From positions 5,775,638 through 5,839,637 of the forward strand of contig JBBCBC010000031.1 of the NCBI GenBank assembly GCA_037126765.1: DNA of 64,000 bases, in the 5' to 3' direction. The DNA comes from Stenogyne calaminthoides (taxonomy: Eukaryota; Streptophyta; Magnoliopsida; Lamiales; Lamiaceae). Both the position numbers and the translations under genes were made by a program. Position 1 is the first letter of the stretch. Every line of letters begins with the position of its first letter. Below the pieces are notes generated by a model. That model was not told the origin of the DNA. It saw only the letters and a program-made list of their open reading frames with translations, and made no database searches. Below, in pieces: positions 12,770 to 25,300 of this stretch.

Positions 12770-13525
12770 GCAAAAATTTACGCTTTGGAGAATGAATTAA
12801 AATTAGTGATTATAAAAAAAATTGATTAATGATAGAAGTTAATAGTGTTTGTAAAAAAAAATCAAAATAAATTTGATAGTGTTTGCAAAAAAAAATTATA
12901 GCTTTGAAGAATTTATTAAAATTAGAGATTTTGAAAAAAAGTGATTAGTAGTAGAAGTTGATAGTGTTTGCAAAAAAAAGTTAAAAGTATTTAAAAAAGA
13001 CTAATAAATAGCACCCCTTTGAAGCTTGAAGCTTATAGCTTTTGAAAACTTATTTCTAATAAAAGAGAAATAAAACACTCCAAATTACTTCTATACTCAA
13101 TTTTAAGGGTATGTTCGTTTCGTGACTATCCCGACGGACTTTGGACTTTATAATCTAAAACCTCTATTTGTTTTTAGACTTAAACTAAGGATTTTGAAAT
13201 CATATTAATCCTACTCTACCGCATCACCTACTACTACTCTACCTTTTATTCTCTCAACACACTCACATCATCTACATTTTTATTCTCTCAATACACTCAA
13301 AGTAATATAATAATATCAAATCAATCATCTTTTCTATCATCCTACCCTATAATCGCTTATATTTTTGCAAACACCTCCTTAAAAAAGACTCATAAGCTAC
13401 TAAAAACACCGCTTTTTTTAACTTTTAACTATAATGTTTGATAGCTTATTATTTAATCTAATAAAAAAAATATTACAAATTGCTTCTGCACACAATTCTA
13501 AGTGAGTTATACTTAAAACACCCCC
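12770..13525. repeat. MITE-like element with internal duplication, hosting a second MITE
   Basis: The left end reads AGGGTGTATTTGCAAAAATT and the right end reads CTTAAAACACCCCCTT, which are imperfectly inverted. The left half contains two related blocks of about 110 bp, each with GAATxxATTAAAATTAG and GATAGTGTTTGCAAAAA. A distinct element at 13107-13378 interrupts the right half. Boundaries are approximate. Confidence 0.45.
13107..13378. mobile_element. Small DNA-transposon derivative (PIF/Harbinger-like MITE)
   Basis: The block starts GGGTATGTTCGTTTCG directly after TTAA and ends GCAAACACCTCC directly before TTAA, giving loosely inverted termini and a TTA/TAA-containing target duplication. 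A related end (CAAACATACCCTTAAG, reverse orientation) occurs near 24290, suggesting a second, partial family member upstream of the TBC gene. Confidence 0.5.
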
Positions 13526-14990
13526 TTGGTAGTATTTTTCCAATTGTATACTGGGGTTCAACAGGTGTCTTTAGTCCGTTCACCACTTACCCATATTCTT
13601 ATTCAAGCAAGAAGTTTAAATTGATAAAATTATATTGTAATGCATTTACCCAACTCTTTGTTGCGATAAATTATAATTATAATTAGTTAAAATTGAACAA
13701 TCAAAACTCACACTCGTATATGTTTGCATAAATAACCAACTCTCCTTGTAATAATCATATCTCAACATATGAATTAATAGGATTTTGACCATGCAATTGA
13801 ACAATCAAAATCCATCAATCTAATCAATATAAAATAGATAACCCTAAATATAGCCAAAGATCAAATTATCACATGAAAACACCCAAGCACATAGAAGATT
13901 AGCCCCATAATTGAATTCCCAAAGCCCATGGATAAATATAAATAGCAAATATAAACTCTATCATCATCATAATATTAAAAATAGAAATGTCTATCTCCTT
14001 TGGAAGTTCAAGTTGGCAATACAAAATGCAAAAAGCAAAGCAAAAATAAGAGGATACAAAATCAGAATTACAGCAACAAGAGGTAGAAGATGGTGCTCAT
14101 ATCCAAAATAGTCTCTCAGAAAATCAGCTACACTTTTGGTTTCTCCGAACACCGTAATCTTTTCATCTATATCGCCAAACTGTGAGGTGAGCATGCCGTT
14201 TAATGACCATGAAGTAGGAACTACGTAATATAACCAGATCCACCATCTCGGAATTTGCTGCAGATTGAACAACTTCAAGTTTATCAAAGAGTTTTTCACT
14301 CTTAAGAAAAAATGTGCCTCTTTTTTGCACTTAAACTTGAAAATCTTTTTTACCCCACCGCAAAAGAGGAAATTAATGCTATTCTTTAAGAAAACATAGA
14401 ACCATCTATCATGCAATGAAAAGAAATGATGTGCCTAAAATACCCAATAACATATGTAATGAAAATAGAGAATGTAAACGAAATACTTATGTCAAATGAG
14501 GGGGTGGGTTGAGGGTTGTTTATGTCATATTTCAGTCATTGAGTTAACCTATCCCATAAAAAGTGGGTAGAGTAGACTATTCTTTGGAAAAGATGGATAC
14601 AAAAGAATTTATTTGTTTTTAAAAAGCGGTAGAATAAAACTTCTTCCCATCAATAAAAAGAAATGTTATCAATGTTGCTTAGTTTCAAAGAAAGAACTAA
14701 CCGGACAAGGGATCAAAAATCCAGAGAACAGATTGAGCATCGTGTAAAAGGTCGACTGTGAAATGGCGGCTATTGGGAAGCTTGGTGTTATGGAAACCAG
14801 CAGCATTCCGATGTAAGTGAAGTAGACAAGTGTAGAGAATGTAGTGTAGAAATACCAAAAGAGCTTATACGCGGACCAGTAGTATTCGATCATTGGATAC
14901 GTGATGACTGTAGATGCAACAGCTTGTGCAAACAGATAAAGGATCTCTACTACAACCTGCAGTCAAATCATGATAAGATTCAGGTAAAAT

Positions 14991-15222
14991 TTAGTTTTTT
15001 CAGTCCTGCAAGTTATTCTAATTTCTGTTTCAGCCATGTCGGCGTACAAGAATTGAAAATAGTCCTGCAACTATCAATTTTTGACATTTTGGCTGTAGTA
15101 GGCGAAACATCCAGTTGATGCTGATGTGGCAGAGCCTGATTGATCAACCAGATGTTTCATCTCCTACAGCCGGTTACCAGACCAAAATGTGGAAAAATTG
15201 AAAGTTACAGGACTATATTCCG
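14991..15222. mobile_element. Foldback MITE in PDR intron 22
   Basis: The ends are loosely inverted (TCAGTCCTGCAAGTTATTCT against GTTACAGGACTATATTCCG). Inner arms repeat the inversion: ATTTTGGCTGTAGTAGGCGA against TCTCCTACAGCCGGTTACCA. It shares inner arms with the element at 26193-26528, so both belong to one family. Ends are approximate. Confidence 0.55.
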
Positions 15223-15821
15223 CAAGATTCAATTTCAAAGTTGATTAGGTATAAACAAGATACACATTCTGCAGCATACCTGTGCAGCTGAATAAGCCCA
15301 CGACGCGTACATTCCAGCAAATCTTTCGCGGTAGACAACACTTCGCTCTTTGCTGACATATGGCAGAACTGAAGAGGAGTTGGTTGTGCCGCAGAATAGC
15401 GTTGAGCTGTACATTGAGCCGAGCAGAGTGAACAGACTCTGTTGATTATGTCTATTACAACGGAGCAAAACTATGTTAGACCTGCATTATAAAAACAATT
15501 TAATTGCAGTACATATTGAAGAAACTATTTTTGTTACATTTTCTTTCCTTGACCCCAGAAGAGGATGCTGTAAAGAAGAGCTGCAAAAAAGCATGTACAA
15601 TGAGCGCATCAAGTTGTAGTTGGGGCTTCTCCAGTAAGACAAGTGCTGCTTCCAGAGGCAGGCTTTGAATTGCCCCCAACCATTTTGTGCATATCGCGTA
15701 GGGAAACGCACGTCTGTTGATCCAGAAGGTGGCATGCTCAGCTTTCTCACCAACTCTACGTTATTCCTTTAAACCATAACACGGGAAACCAAACCTCGTG
15801 AGTGGATTAGCTAATAATAAC

Positions 15822-15990
15822 AAGGCAAAAACTTGTATAAACCAGTTGCACTGTGCAATTCATATGTAATTTTAAAAGGTTTTAGTTGTTTAACTAAAAA
15901 GTATTAGTTGTTTCCACTGAAACATATTAGTTGTGTACAGATGTACCGTACAACTTGTGTATAGGAGTGTTCCACTCTAATAGCCTTATG
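15822..15990. mobile_element. TTAGTTGTTT-type MITE, copy 1 (PDR intron 20)
   Basis: The element begins near CTTGTATAAACCAGTTGCAC and ends near GTACCGTACAACTTGTGTAT, with loosely inverted ends. Internally it repeats TTAGTTGTTT-like units separated by about 20 bases. It belongs to a family with seven copies in this window; the clearest termini are in copy 4 (21378-21532). Confidence 0.6.
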
Positions 15991-17113
15991 GCTTCATTTG
16001 TCGACTCACCCATGCAAAATAGACTTGTTGTAAATCTCAGCAAAGTCTATGCCGAGTTCAGCCTCTGAGGAAGTGGAAGTGACCTCCAACATCCATGCAG
16101 CCGGATTGTAGTTATCGCGAATTCTTGGCACACCAGAGATTCCCTATCACAAAAGACCAACATTCAATAAGCGAAACTAGCCGAAAGAATTACATGTCCA
16201 TGGAGTCATTATTGCAAGAGAAGACGAACCTCGAAATATTCGACTACTTTAGAGGACTGCTGACCTAATGGTCCATAATAGCTCATGCGACCTCCAGCTT
16301 TCAGCAGCAATAACTTTAGGCATATATAGGAGTCACATTAGGAATACTAATAAATCACGACATATATAAAAATAAAGCTAGCTAGTTCGAATTACCTCAT
16401 CAAAAACTTCGAATATATCAATACTTGGTTGGTGAATGGTGCAAACAATTGTTCTCCCAGTATTCGCCACGTTTCTTACTGCTCTCATAACAACGGCTGC
16501 TGCTCGTGCATCCAATCCAGTCGTAGGCTCGTCCATAAAGATAATCGAAGGGTTAGAAACAAGCTCCACAGCTATAGTTAGCCGCTTTCTTTGCTCAGTC
16601 GATAGACCATCAATGCCAGGCAATCCCACCAATGCATCTTTGATGCTATCCAATTCAATTGTTTCAAGGACTTGTTTAACGAATTCCTATAAGATTCATT
16701 TCGAAAGAAAAATAAAAAATATATATAAACATGAAAGGAAAATTGTGAAAGCTTGAGAATATGGGAGCCTACGTATTTTATCGTTGGCTCAATATGAGGA
16801 TCAAGACGTAGCCAAGCTGAAAAGATTACTGATTCTTCAACAGTAATTTGTGGAGAATGTATATCTGTTTGTTCAAAGTACCCTGAAATCCGAGCAAATG
16901 TAGTTTGGACTTTAGGATACCCTCCGATTCTTATTTCTCCTTCAATCGTGCCACTGGTTTTTCTACCACAAAGCACGTCTAGAAGTGTTGTTTTCCCGGC
17001 CCCACTGACGCCCATAAGTGCTGTAAGAACGCCAGGTCTGAATGCAGCAGTTATATCACGAAGAAGCTGAAGCCTTTTCTGGGTATAACCATGCTCCTTC
17101 ATTGCCTGAAACG

Positions 17114-17152
<39 letters not shown>

Positions 17153-18196
17153 TGTAACTCTTGATATCTAAAATTGTGTAAGGAAATCTGGTTTACAATT
17201 TTACCACGGGGGTTTCGACATAGTACTGCACATCTTGAAAAACTATACTCAGGGGTTCAAAGGGTAAAACCATTCTATCTGCAACAAAATTGGAATAAGA
17301 GATCTACTTAACTGAAAAAAGTCACATTTTGTTAAGAAGAAAGACTGCAAACCTCTATGATATTTTACACCAATTCTGTGGTGAGAAGTTTCAGAATGCT
17401 CTTCTGCATCAGCATTTTTGTTCAGTTCTTTACTTGCTTGTATCTTCGAAAGTTGGTCACTTGAAATAATAGCACGAGAACCAGATGCTGTAAATCCAGA
17501 TTAGAATAAATTATAACATGCTTTATATATGCAGTAGACTACACTTGATTTATGTTCTTACATTTTAAGTAACTCAAAGACAATGTAAATCCAATGTTGA
17601 AGAGCAGTGCAAGTCCGAAAAGGGCACCAACTGATACCCAAAACAGATCTCCACCAAAGTTTAAACCGCGGTTTGCAAGTGTTTGATGTCCCAGTGTTGT
17701 ATTTCCTACCAGCTCCTACAAACATATCAAGAAATAAACAAACAAATAAAGAACCAAACGAACAAATGATCACAAGTTGATCATACATTACAAGATAATG
17801 CACTCTCTCTCACCTTTTGCCATCTTGGAGCGAGAAATTCGTTATGCGAAAAGCCGATCTCCCCATACGAGAGTGGAGAAAGCCAAAATCCCCATTTCAA
17901 CCAAACCGGCATAGATGCTGCAAAACATATTGCCATTCGAGACAATTAAATATGAGAGTGATGGATACCAAATGAGAATAACTGAAAAATTACTCACGTC
18001 TTGGGATCATATAGCCACTGAACAATATTACAAATAATATTGCCAAATTACAAGCTGTTGTAACTGCAACCACAGTTCGAAACACAGATGCCAAGAAACG
18101 GAACATTGACATTGAGGTCAAGTGCACAGCAAACACTAGCAGCAGTTGACGAAAAAACCTGGAAATATGAAAATTTTATCTCGACTATGATCAAAG

Positions 18197-18360
18197 GGTA
18201 AATTATTATGTAAACTACTTTTATCGTACAACTGGTTTTCATTTCATGTGTATTTTTAAACAGTACTAGTTGTTTTATTAAAAAGTATTCGTTGTTTTAC
18301 TGTAAAGTAATAGTGGTGAACCAGGTGTACGTTAAACTGTTTAGCATAAGACCAACTATG
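18197..18360. mobile_element. TTAGTTGTTT-type MITE, copy 2 (PDR intron 11)
   Basis: It starts near TTATGTAAACTACTTTTATC and ends near AAACTGTTTAGCATAAGACC. Internal units are CTAGTTGTTTTATTAAAAAG and TTCGTTGTTTTACTG. The inverted ends match copy 4. Confidence 0.6.
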
Positions 18361-19159
18361 ATCAGAAAATATGTAATCATCATATCATATATAGAGCAGG
18401 TTGTCTTGTACTAACCTGCTAGGCTCAGGGCTATAACCAATAGCATAATAAGTCAGAGATGTCCAAATTAGAGCTTGCAGTAATGATACAGGAATCTTGA
18501 GAATGGTTGTTGGGATTGCGTACGCCCATGCAGGGTAAAAGTGTAAGTCTCTCTGTTTGTAGAAAATGGGAAGTCTTGCTATGGTCAGAGAGAGCTCCGG
18601 GATTCCATCAAAAAGAAGAACCAGGAGAGAATAAAATAGAGCTCCCAAGTAATTATTTGTATGGACAATATCAACGCCCATCTCTGTCCTCGGGAATACA
18701 GTCATTGTTATGGTCGCAACGAACACAAGCTGCAAAAAGATTCATATTACTTGTGATACACTTAACAATTACAAGGAACTAAAGAAAATCATGCATGTGG
18801 CTAACCTGAACTGACTTGAATGCATATACGAATGAATTCCTTTTCATGAGAAGAAATTCCCTCGACATGCAAGCTCTGAATAGAGTCCATTTCGGGAGAG
18901 AATATGTTCTAAAACTAATTGCACTCTTCGACTTATCAAATGGCACCAAGAGTTCCTCACTGAGCTTCTTTCCGTGTACAGACTCCTTATATTTCTTCGT
19001 AAGCATATCAACTGATATGTACTGGTAAGGCTGGTCAGTCTCGTGCCTGTATTGTTCCTGATCTTTCCTAGAAATAACCTAAAAAATCGGCCATTATCAA
19101 CTCTTTTTTATTTCCTTACTCTCTAAACAATGTGGAGTTAATATCAAGAATCCTCCAAC

Positions 19160-19322
19160 AATGTAGGCGGTGTCCAATTTTAGTCTGGTATGTTTTTACC
19201 AAAGGGACCAAACTGACACCAAAAGGAACAAAATTGACATCTAATTTACCACAATAGACACCAAAAGGACCAAAATAGGAAAAGTAACAAAATACATGAC
19301 TAAAATTGGACATTGCCTCAGT
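19160..19322. mobile_element. Foldback MITE in PDR intron 9
   Basis: Terminal arms GTCCAATTTTAGTCTGGTAT and ATGACTAAAATTGGACATTG are inverted. The interior repeats GGGACCAAACTGACACCAAA-like text. It sits in the intron whose donor is GC rather than GT. Confidence 0.6.
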
Positions 19323-19920
19323 TACAAGACGATTCTTGAAATTAACTCAAACAATGTGAGAATCACTTGCCTCCTGGAGAAAATCAGCCACTCCTTTCCT
19401 TTCAGGACACCTAAAACCACAGCTGCTAAAGAAGTCTAGAACATCACTTCAGGGGCCATGGTAGACGATCTTTCCCTCTCCCATCAAAATTACATCGTCA
19501 AAGAGATCAAATGTTTCTGGTGCAGGTTGAAGAAGTGAAATAAGAACAGTAACATCTGTGATGTGTGCCAGTTGTTGAAGGCAACTAACAATCTGTTACG
19601 CGGTGGAGTTATCTAGACCGTTTGATATTTCGTCCATGAATAAAGCTCTTGTTGGTCCAACAATCATTTCACCTGAATAAATATATTAACATTTTGAAAA
19701 CAAATTAAAGCTTGATATAAAGAAAGCAACAAGGTTCATTACTTATCAGAAAAAGATTACCAGTTGTCAATCTCTTCTTCTGACCACCAGAGATACCTCT
19801 CGTCATGGCATCTCCTAACAGTGTGTCCGCACAGATATCCAAACCCAGAATCTAATATACATTATTGGGAGAACAAGAGAAGTGTCAACACAAGTTGCTC
19901 CAGTATAGATATCTAGAAGG

Positions 19921-20098
19921 CAAATACTTCTACACACCAGTTGCACCGTGCAACTCAAGTGCATTTTTAAATGGTATTATTTAAATTAGTAAAAGACGTT
20001 AGTTGATCAGTATTAATTGGTTTTACTGAACAGTATTAGTTGTTTCGTTGAACAGTATTAGTTGTGCACTAGTTGCACCAGAGTGTTACTCTATCTAG
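19921..20098. mobile_element. TTAGTTGTTT-type MITE, copy 3 (PDR intron 7)
   Basis: It starts near CTACACACCAGTTGCACCGT and ends near GTGCACTAGTTGCACCAGAG. Internal units include ACAGTATTAGTTGTTTCGTT. Ends are approximate. Confidence 0.6.
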
Positions 20099-21377
20099 AA
20101 TGGATAATGACTCCTATATATAGCAGGAACGTACTTTCAATATGTAGTCTGTCTGAAGAGTATATTTTTGTCCTTCCACAGAAATTGCCTGCACAAAAAT
20201 GAATATTTGGATTGATCAACATATTCTGAACACAGAAAGAAAATGCATGCTTACAGGAGGCACTTATGGTGTACCTTCATGTAAGTATCGATATCTGGAT
20301 CAGGAACGATCTTGGCTTCTTTCTCCCTTTTGGTAACCTCCCTCATAATTTCTTTTAGACCAAGAGAGTATCAGTATCATACGTTTTCAAGATGAAATTT
20401 GAGTTTCTTCATATATATATTAATAACGTACCTGCTCTGCTTCCAATACCCTGGCAACAAGCTGAAAAATCGAGTGTTTCCCTTACAGTCATTTCAGGGA
20501 TATGCAGATCATATTGGCTTGTATAAACTGAAGTTTTTTGAGGCACAAACTCATCAAATTTATATCCATTGTAGGTGATATCTCCTGCAGCCTGTTGAAG
20601 TGGATAAAACAATATTCATGATGAACTCTATAATATATTCAAACATCGTCTATTCTTCAGAAAATCAGGGGAATTATATATATATAGAACACCTGAAGTG
20701 ATTTGTCCAAATTTCCTGATAAAGCTTTCAACAGTGTTGTCTTCCCACACCCTGGAGGACCGAGTAATAGGGTCATTCTGCAATTAAAGAAAATCAAAAT
20801 CAGATATATGATGATTCTGAACAAGAAATGAACTCTTTGAATGGACAGAACATGAATTTGTGCCCTTGAGATAATAATTTACAAGTTCATTCTATATGAT
20901 AATGACTTCAAGCATATAAGATAATGATGCATAATGGTTGAGCAATGATGACAATTTCTGGAGTAAAGGATCACGTGATAATTCAAAAAAAGAAAAGATG
21001 AGTTTTATTATGTAGAGAACTAAACCATGTTGGTTGAGGAAAAGATGGAAAGGCTTCTTGAGTTTACCTTCCAGGCTTGATGATGCCACTTACATCGTTA
21101 AGGATGTCTAGACGGGTGTCTTGTGTTGCCAAACCGGGCAACCTGGTGACATCCTAGTAATGCACAAAGTCACAAACAAATGAAAATTGCTTTTCTGAGT
21201 AGATATAAAAGAAATGTGGGGGCCAAATGAACATCAAGTGCACTTATTTCGTTCAATATAGAAACTGCATAAACTGAACACAACAAAACAAGCATCCATT
21301 AAGCATAATAACTGCTTTTTTTTACCATTTCTTTAGGCACATAATGTATAGGTGGAACCCAGTATAGAAAGGCAAAG

Positions 21378-21532
21378 TCTTATGTAAACCAGTTTTATTG
21401 TGCAGTTGGTGTCTTTTTAGACAGCATTAGTTGTTTCGTTAAAAGGTATTAGTTTGATAGAATTAGATGTTTTACTATAAAGTATTCGTCGCAAACTAGT
21501 TGCACGGTTACACTGTTTTACATAAGATCAAC
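21378..21532. mobile_element. TTAGTTGTTT-type MITE, copy 4 (PDR intron 2), best termini
   Basis: The left end reads TCTTATGTAAACCAGTTTTA and the right end, reverse-complemented, reads TCTTATGTAAAACAGTGTAA, giving inverted termini of about 30 bp. Internal units include GCATTAGTTGTTTCGTTAAA. No clear target duplication could be set. Confidence 0.7.
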
Positions 21533-21628
21533 TCATGGTTGTCCTTATAGCTAGCAAACCATACCATATATCAACCCAAAAGGTAGCATTTCATTTCAAT
21601 ATAAAAAACATATCGTGAAAAAGAGTAG

Positions 21629-21834
21629 GTCTCATGTGCATCCAGGTGCACCGTGCACTCATAGTGCATTTAAGAACCATGCAACTTGTTACACTAAAAG
21701 ATACAACTTGTTTACACTGAACCGTGCAACTATTTTTCTATATTAATGGTTGCACGATTTAGTGTAAACAAGTTGCATGCTTCTAAAATGCATTCTGAGT
21801 GCACCGTGCACCTCGATGCATACAAGACTTAGCC
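21629..21834. mobile_element. TTAGTTGTTT-related MITE, copy 5 (PDR intron 2), divergent palindromic form
   Basis: It is almost fully palindromic: GTGCACCGTGCACTCATAGT near the left end and GAGTGCACCGTGCACCTCGA near the right, with GTTTACACTGAACCGTGCAA and ACGATTTAGTGTAAACAAGT as inner arms. It ends about 16 bp from the exon 2 donor. Its relation to the other copies rests on the shared CACCGTGCAACT core, so family membership is tentative. Confidence 0.5.
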
Positions 21835-22340
21835 TGCGAAAAAATGTTACCAATAGAAAGCTCTTGAGAGAATTCCAAAGGGTGGGAAGGGGCTTTCCAT
21901 CAACAACCTCACACTCGGCTGCAACGCCCAAATTGGAGTATCTAACCTCAATGGCTGGCAGTTTCACACCAACTCTGCATCATTCATCAATCACCTTAAT
22001 TAATTCACAACATATATGAAGAAGAAAAATGTAAATGTACAGAATATTACTTATCAATTCTTCTCCTGATTTTGTGCAGAAGTTTGAGGTTATCATGCTC
22101 AATGTGCTTGATAAGCTTCTCAATGAACAAATGCCTATCAGCTCCACCAATTTTAGTAACATCAACCACCCTTTTTCCTTCATTTTCATCAAACGCAGAA
22201 GATCTCAGCCGCTCAAATGTCGGCAATCGTTCAATTGCACACCACTGCGACAGAAATTCTTCATCGGCAAGACGCCGGAACGATGACCTGAAGCTTCTTC
22301 CAATCTCTGATAATTCATCTCCGCCGATGAAATTATCCAT

Positions 22341-25300
22341 TGTCTCGCTTCAGATCTGTAAACCTAAACCTACATCCTTCTAAAATTCTGGAAAACGAAA
22401 ATGTGCAGGATTTGAAACTAGAGATGAACATGTTAAAGTGGTTCATATATAGGCATTTCGCTTTCTGGTTCTTCTCCTCCATTTTTCTATGCGAGGGTGG
22501 GTGATTGCGCGCATCACTCATCCTACTGAAGTGGGAACGCAGCGCTGCACATGCCAACATCGCAAAATTAACTATAAATTTCAACACAGAATAACATAAA
22601 CAAATGCAATTTGGGTTTTTAAAATACTCTCGATGATACAGTGAATCAATGGCAGCCGCCGGATAGATTCGAAATTTCCATTGAATTCCCGAAACAAAAT
22701 TTCACTCTTCTTAAGGCCGTAGGAAATTATCCCCAACGAAATTGATTGTTTGCAGGAGGAACACATTTGTGGGTAAAAATCTCGCGCCTTATTTTTTTTT
22801 TTTTATTTATTCATAGTATTACACAAGAAAGTATTATTTTTAGTCTTATAACTTCAGATAATTTTATTTTTAGTTCTGTAATTTTTTATTTTTTTAATTT
22901 TAATCTGAATGTGTAAATGTCAGTTATTTTTTGTCGAAAATTATAAAATCTCACGGAATAAACATGTGCATCTCACGTTACACTTCAAAATTAATTTTTT
23001 ATTTTATTACATGACAATCAACTTATGTAGGTCGCCGAAAAATTAAAAAAAAAAATTTTTTAAAGTGTCAAATACATATGCTTATTACGACGAGATTTTA
23101 AAATTTTCGACAAAAAATAATTGAAATTGACTTATTCAGAATTAAAATTGGAAAAGTTATAAGAGTAAAAATGACATTTTTTATTTCATTACATTTATAA
23201 ATTAATACTAAAAGCACTATTTAATGTTATGAATATTAATATATAAATATTATGGTATCAACTTATAAATATTGTGTTATTAATTAATAATTGTAATGAT
23301 ATTTATTTTTAAATTAAACAACTGTACAAGTCTAACTACCATATTTATCAAAAAAAAAAAGTCTTAACTACCAATTATAGTGTATGTAATTTAAAATTTA
23401 TTTCTTTAACAAAATCGTCACCCTGCTGGTGCGATCTGATATAAATTATTTTTTTATGCTTCACGTGCATGGTCTTCTATAATATTTAATCAATGTGTAT
23501 CTGTTTTTTTGGACTCACATGTAAATTTTACTTGTAACAAAACCGTCAATTTATAATATTATGAATTTGCACAGTTGGTCCATTACAATTATTGGTTAAT
23601 AAAAGCGTCCTCCATCATTTTGGGTGACAGGTTTTGAGATTAATAATTTTAATATACATGTATATTAATATGGGTTAATATGGAGCATGCAACGTGATAT
23701 CACGTTAATATTCATGCATATAAATTGAAAGTGTCATATTGGGTGACGGTTTTGAAAGATATACACCCATTTCTATTAAAAATAAATTAGTTTTCTATTT
23801 ATATTCTATTAAATATATATATATATATATCAACCCATTTTAATTATAATAAAAATACATATATATTTTTATTAAAAGAAAAAATTTATACCCGTATGAT
23901 CCACTTCTTACCCACACATCTTTATTTATTCATTATAATATTCTAATTTAAATGTAATATTTAATTAACACATTATGTATATATTTTTTACAGGTGTGTA
24001 TAGTGGAGTGTAATTAGGTGGGAGATGGTTAGATGTGTGGAGTGATGATGAGTCCATTTTCGTTTTTTAGGGTATTTTTGTATTAAAAATTTTCTCGCTC
24101 TCAACACGATATAATAATACTACTTCAATCATTATTAAACATTGATTTGACATAAAGTAAAATCTTACCCTATCAAAATCTCAAAACAAACACATATATT
24201 TTACTATTCACCAAGACTTTCAAATACATAGGATTTCGAAGTCATGACTTCCCCCGCACACATAAATCCCGAAACAAACATACCCTTAAGAATTTGACTA
24301 ACAAACAAGTAATCAAAGTGGTTGTAAAACAATAAATGTTGATGATTGGAATATTGATATCAATTTATATTTATAAAAATAATAATATCAGTTTATAAGT
24401 AAAATGATATCAGCTTCCTATCATGAACAAGTTTCAAAAGGAGTTTGTGTTACAATAAATGTCATAGTATAACTCATTTACTGCCTATGCACTTAATTTA
24501 AGTTTACTCCTTATTCTTTGCCCTAGCTGCAAAGATGTTCCATAAAGATCTGATTCTTCGATGTTTGACACCAAACTAATAGAGAAGATCTTGGTCTATG
24601 AACGCCGATCTTTGCCTGAAACAACCGTATGTAACTGTCATATTACCGTTTTATAAGATATCTTCCATTTTGAGGAAGATTTTCTGCCCATATTATCGCT
24701 CATAGACCTCGCTCACAGTTAGTTAATTTAGAGTGCCAGGTGAAAATTAAAGATTCAGCTTGCAGTTTGATCCCTATCACTATCCTTCCTTCTAGGTCTG
24801 GTGTTCGCTTTGTCAACTCTAATGTTTAGCAATATCGTCAATTTCACATCATACAATATCACTCTTTAAAAAATATTCTATTTCTAAAAAATACTAATGT
24901 TTATGCCCACAGAAATAGTAATATTAGTACTTTTAATGTGTATTTTAGACAATAACAGTTGTTGCTTCGATGGACTGAGGTAGAACTCAGTATTAAGAAG
25001 GCTCTGTTCATCTTCATCTTGATATGTTGGCGGAAGAGCTTCAGAGAGATTGTTAATGGCGGTGAAATATATTTGCTATTTTAATTTTTGCTGAGTTTAA
25101 TAAACAAAATAATGACGTGGCACATTTTTAACCGTGGATTATAATTAACGGTTGAGATTGGAGGAAATGGAGGAAAAGCCAAAGGCAGGGGATCCGTTCC
25201 CAATAAATTGTTGGATCCGGCAAGTACCGGATACACCAGGGCACCGAAAACGACGTCGTATTACTTCTGTTCCAACTTGACAATCTTACGCGCGTTACAC

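Larger units (their letters stand above)
10504..13990. other. Intergenic, AT-rich, between the CACTA element and the PDR gene
   Basis: This stretch holds the second S-protein homologue remnant (11097-11431) and a nest of short DNA elements at 12770-13525 (separate entries). Sequence around 11660-11710 matches that around 2210-2260, so the duplicated segment around the S-protein homologues extends beyond the reading frames. Nothing else is recognised. Confidence 0.55.
13991..22340 (-). pseudogene. Full-size ABCG (PDR-type) ABC transporter, 24 exons, with two stops and a frameshift
   Basis: Full-size plant ABCG proteins are membrane pumps with NBD-TMD twice. Exons (5' to 3'): 22340-22051, 21974-21851, 21153-21068, 20777-20693, 20591-20432, 20351-20275, 20188-20135, 19851-19761, 19672-19371, 19078-18806, 18729-18416, 18158-17998, 17917-17814, 17715-17562, 17487-17353, 17278-17205, 17105-16773, 16686-16396, 16313-16230, 16143-16010, 15766-15538, 15451-15280, 14956-14702, 14257-13991. 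Phases are consistent and give about 1,415 codons, normal for the family. NBD1 has GPPGCGKTT, ISGGQKKRLTT and ALFMDEISNGLD; NBD2 has GVSGAGKTT, LSTEQRKRLTIAVEL and IIFMDEPTTGLD; both are followed by multi-span hydrophobic segments. Lesions: stop at 19596-19598 just after Walker B of NBD1, stop at 19449-19451 (CGA to TGA type), and one extra base in an A-run at 15585-15590. Exon 9 has a GC donor. The substrate cannot be inferred. Assembly error remains possible. Confidence 0.88.

Noticed and set aside
24950..25060. Minus-strand exon-like stretch (NLSEALPPTYQDEDEQSLL)
   Set aside because: A single open stretch without a supported start, partner exon or known family; noted only within the intergenic entry.
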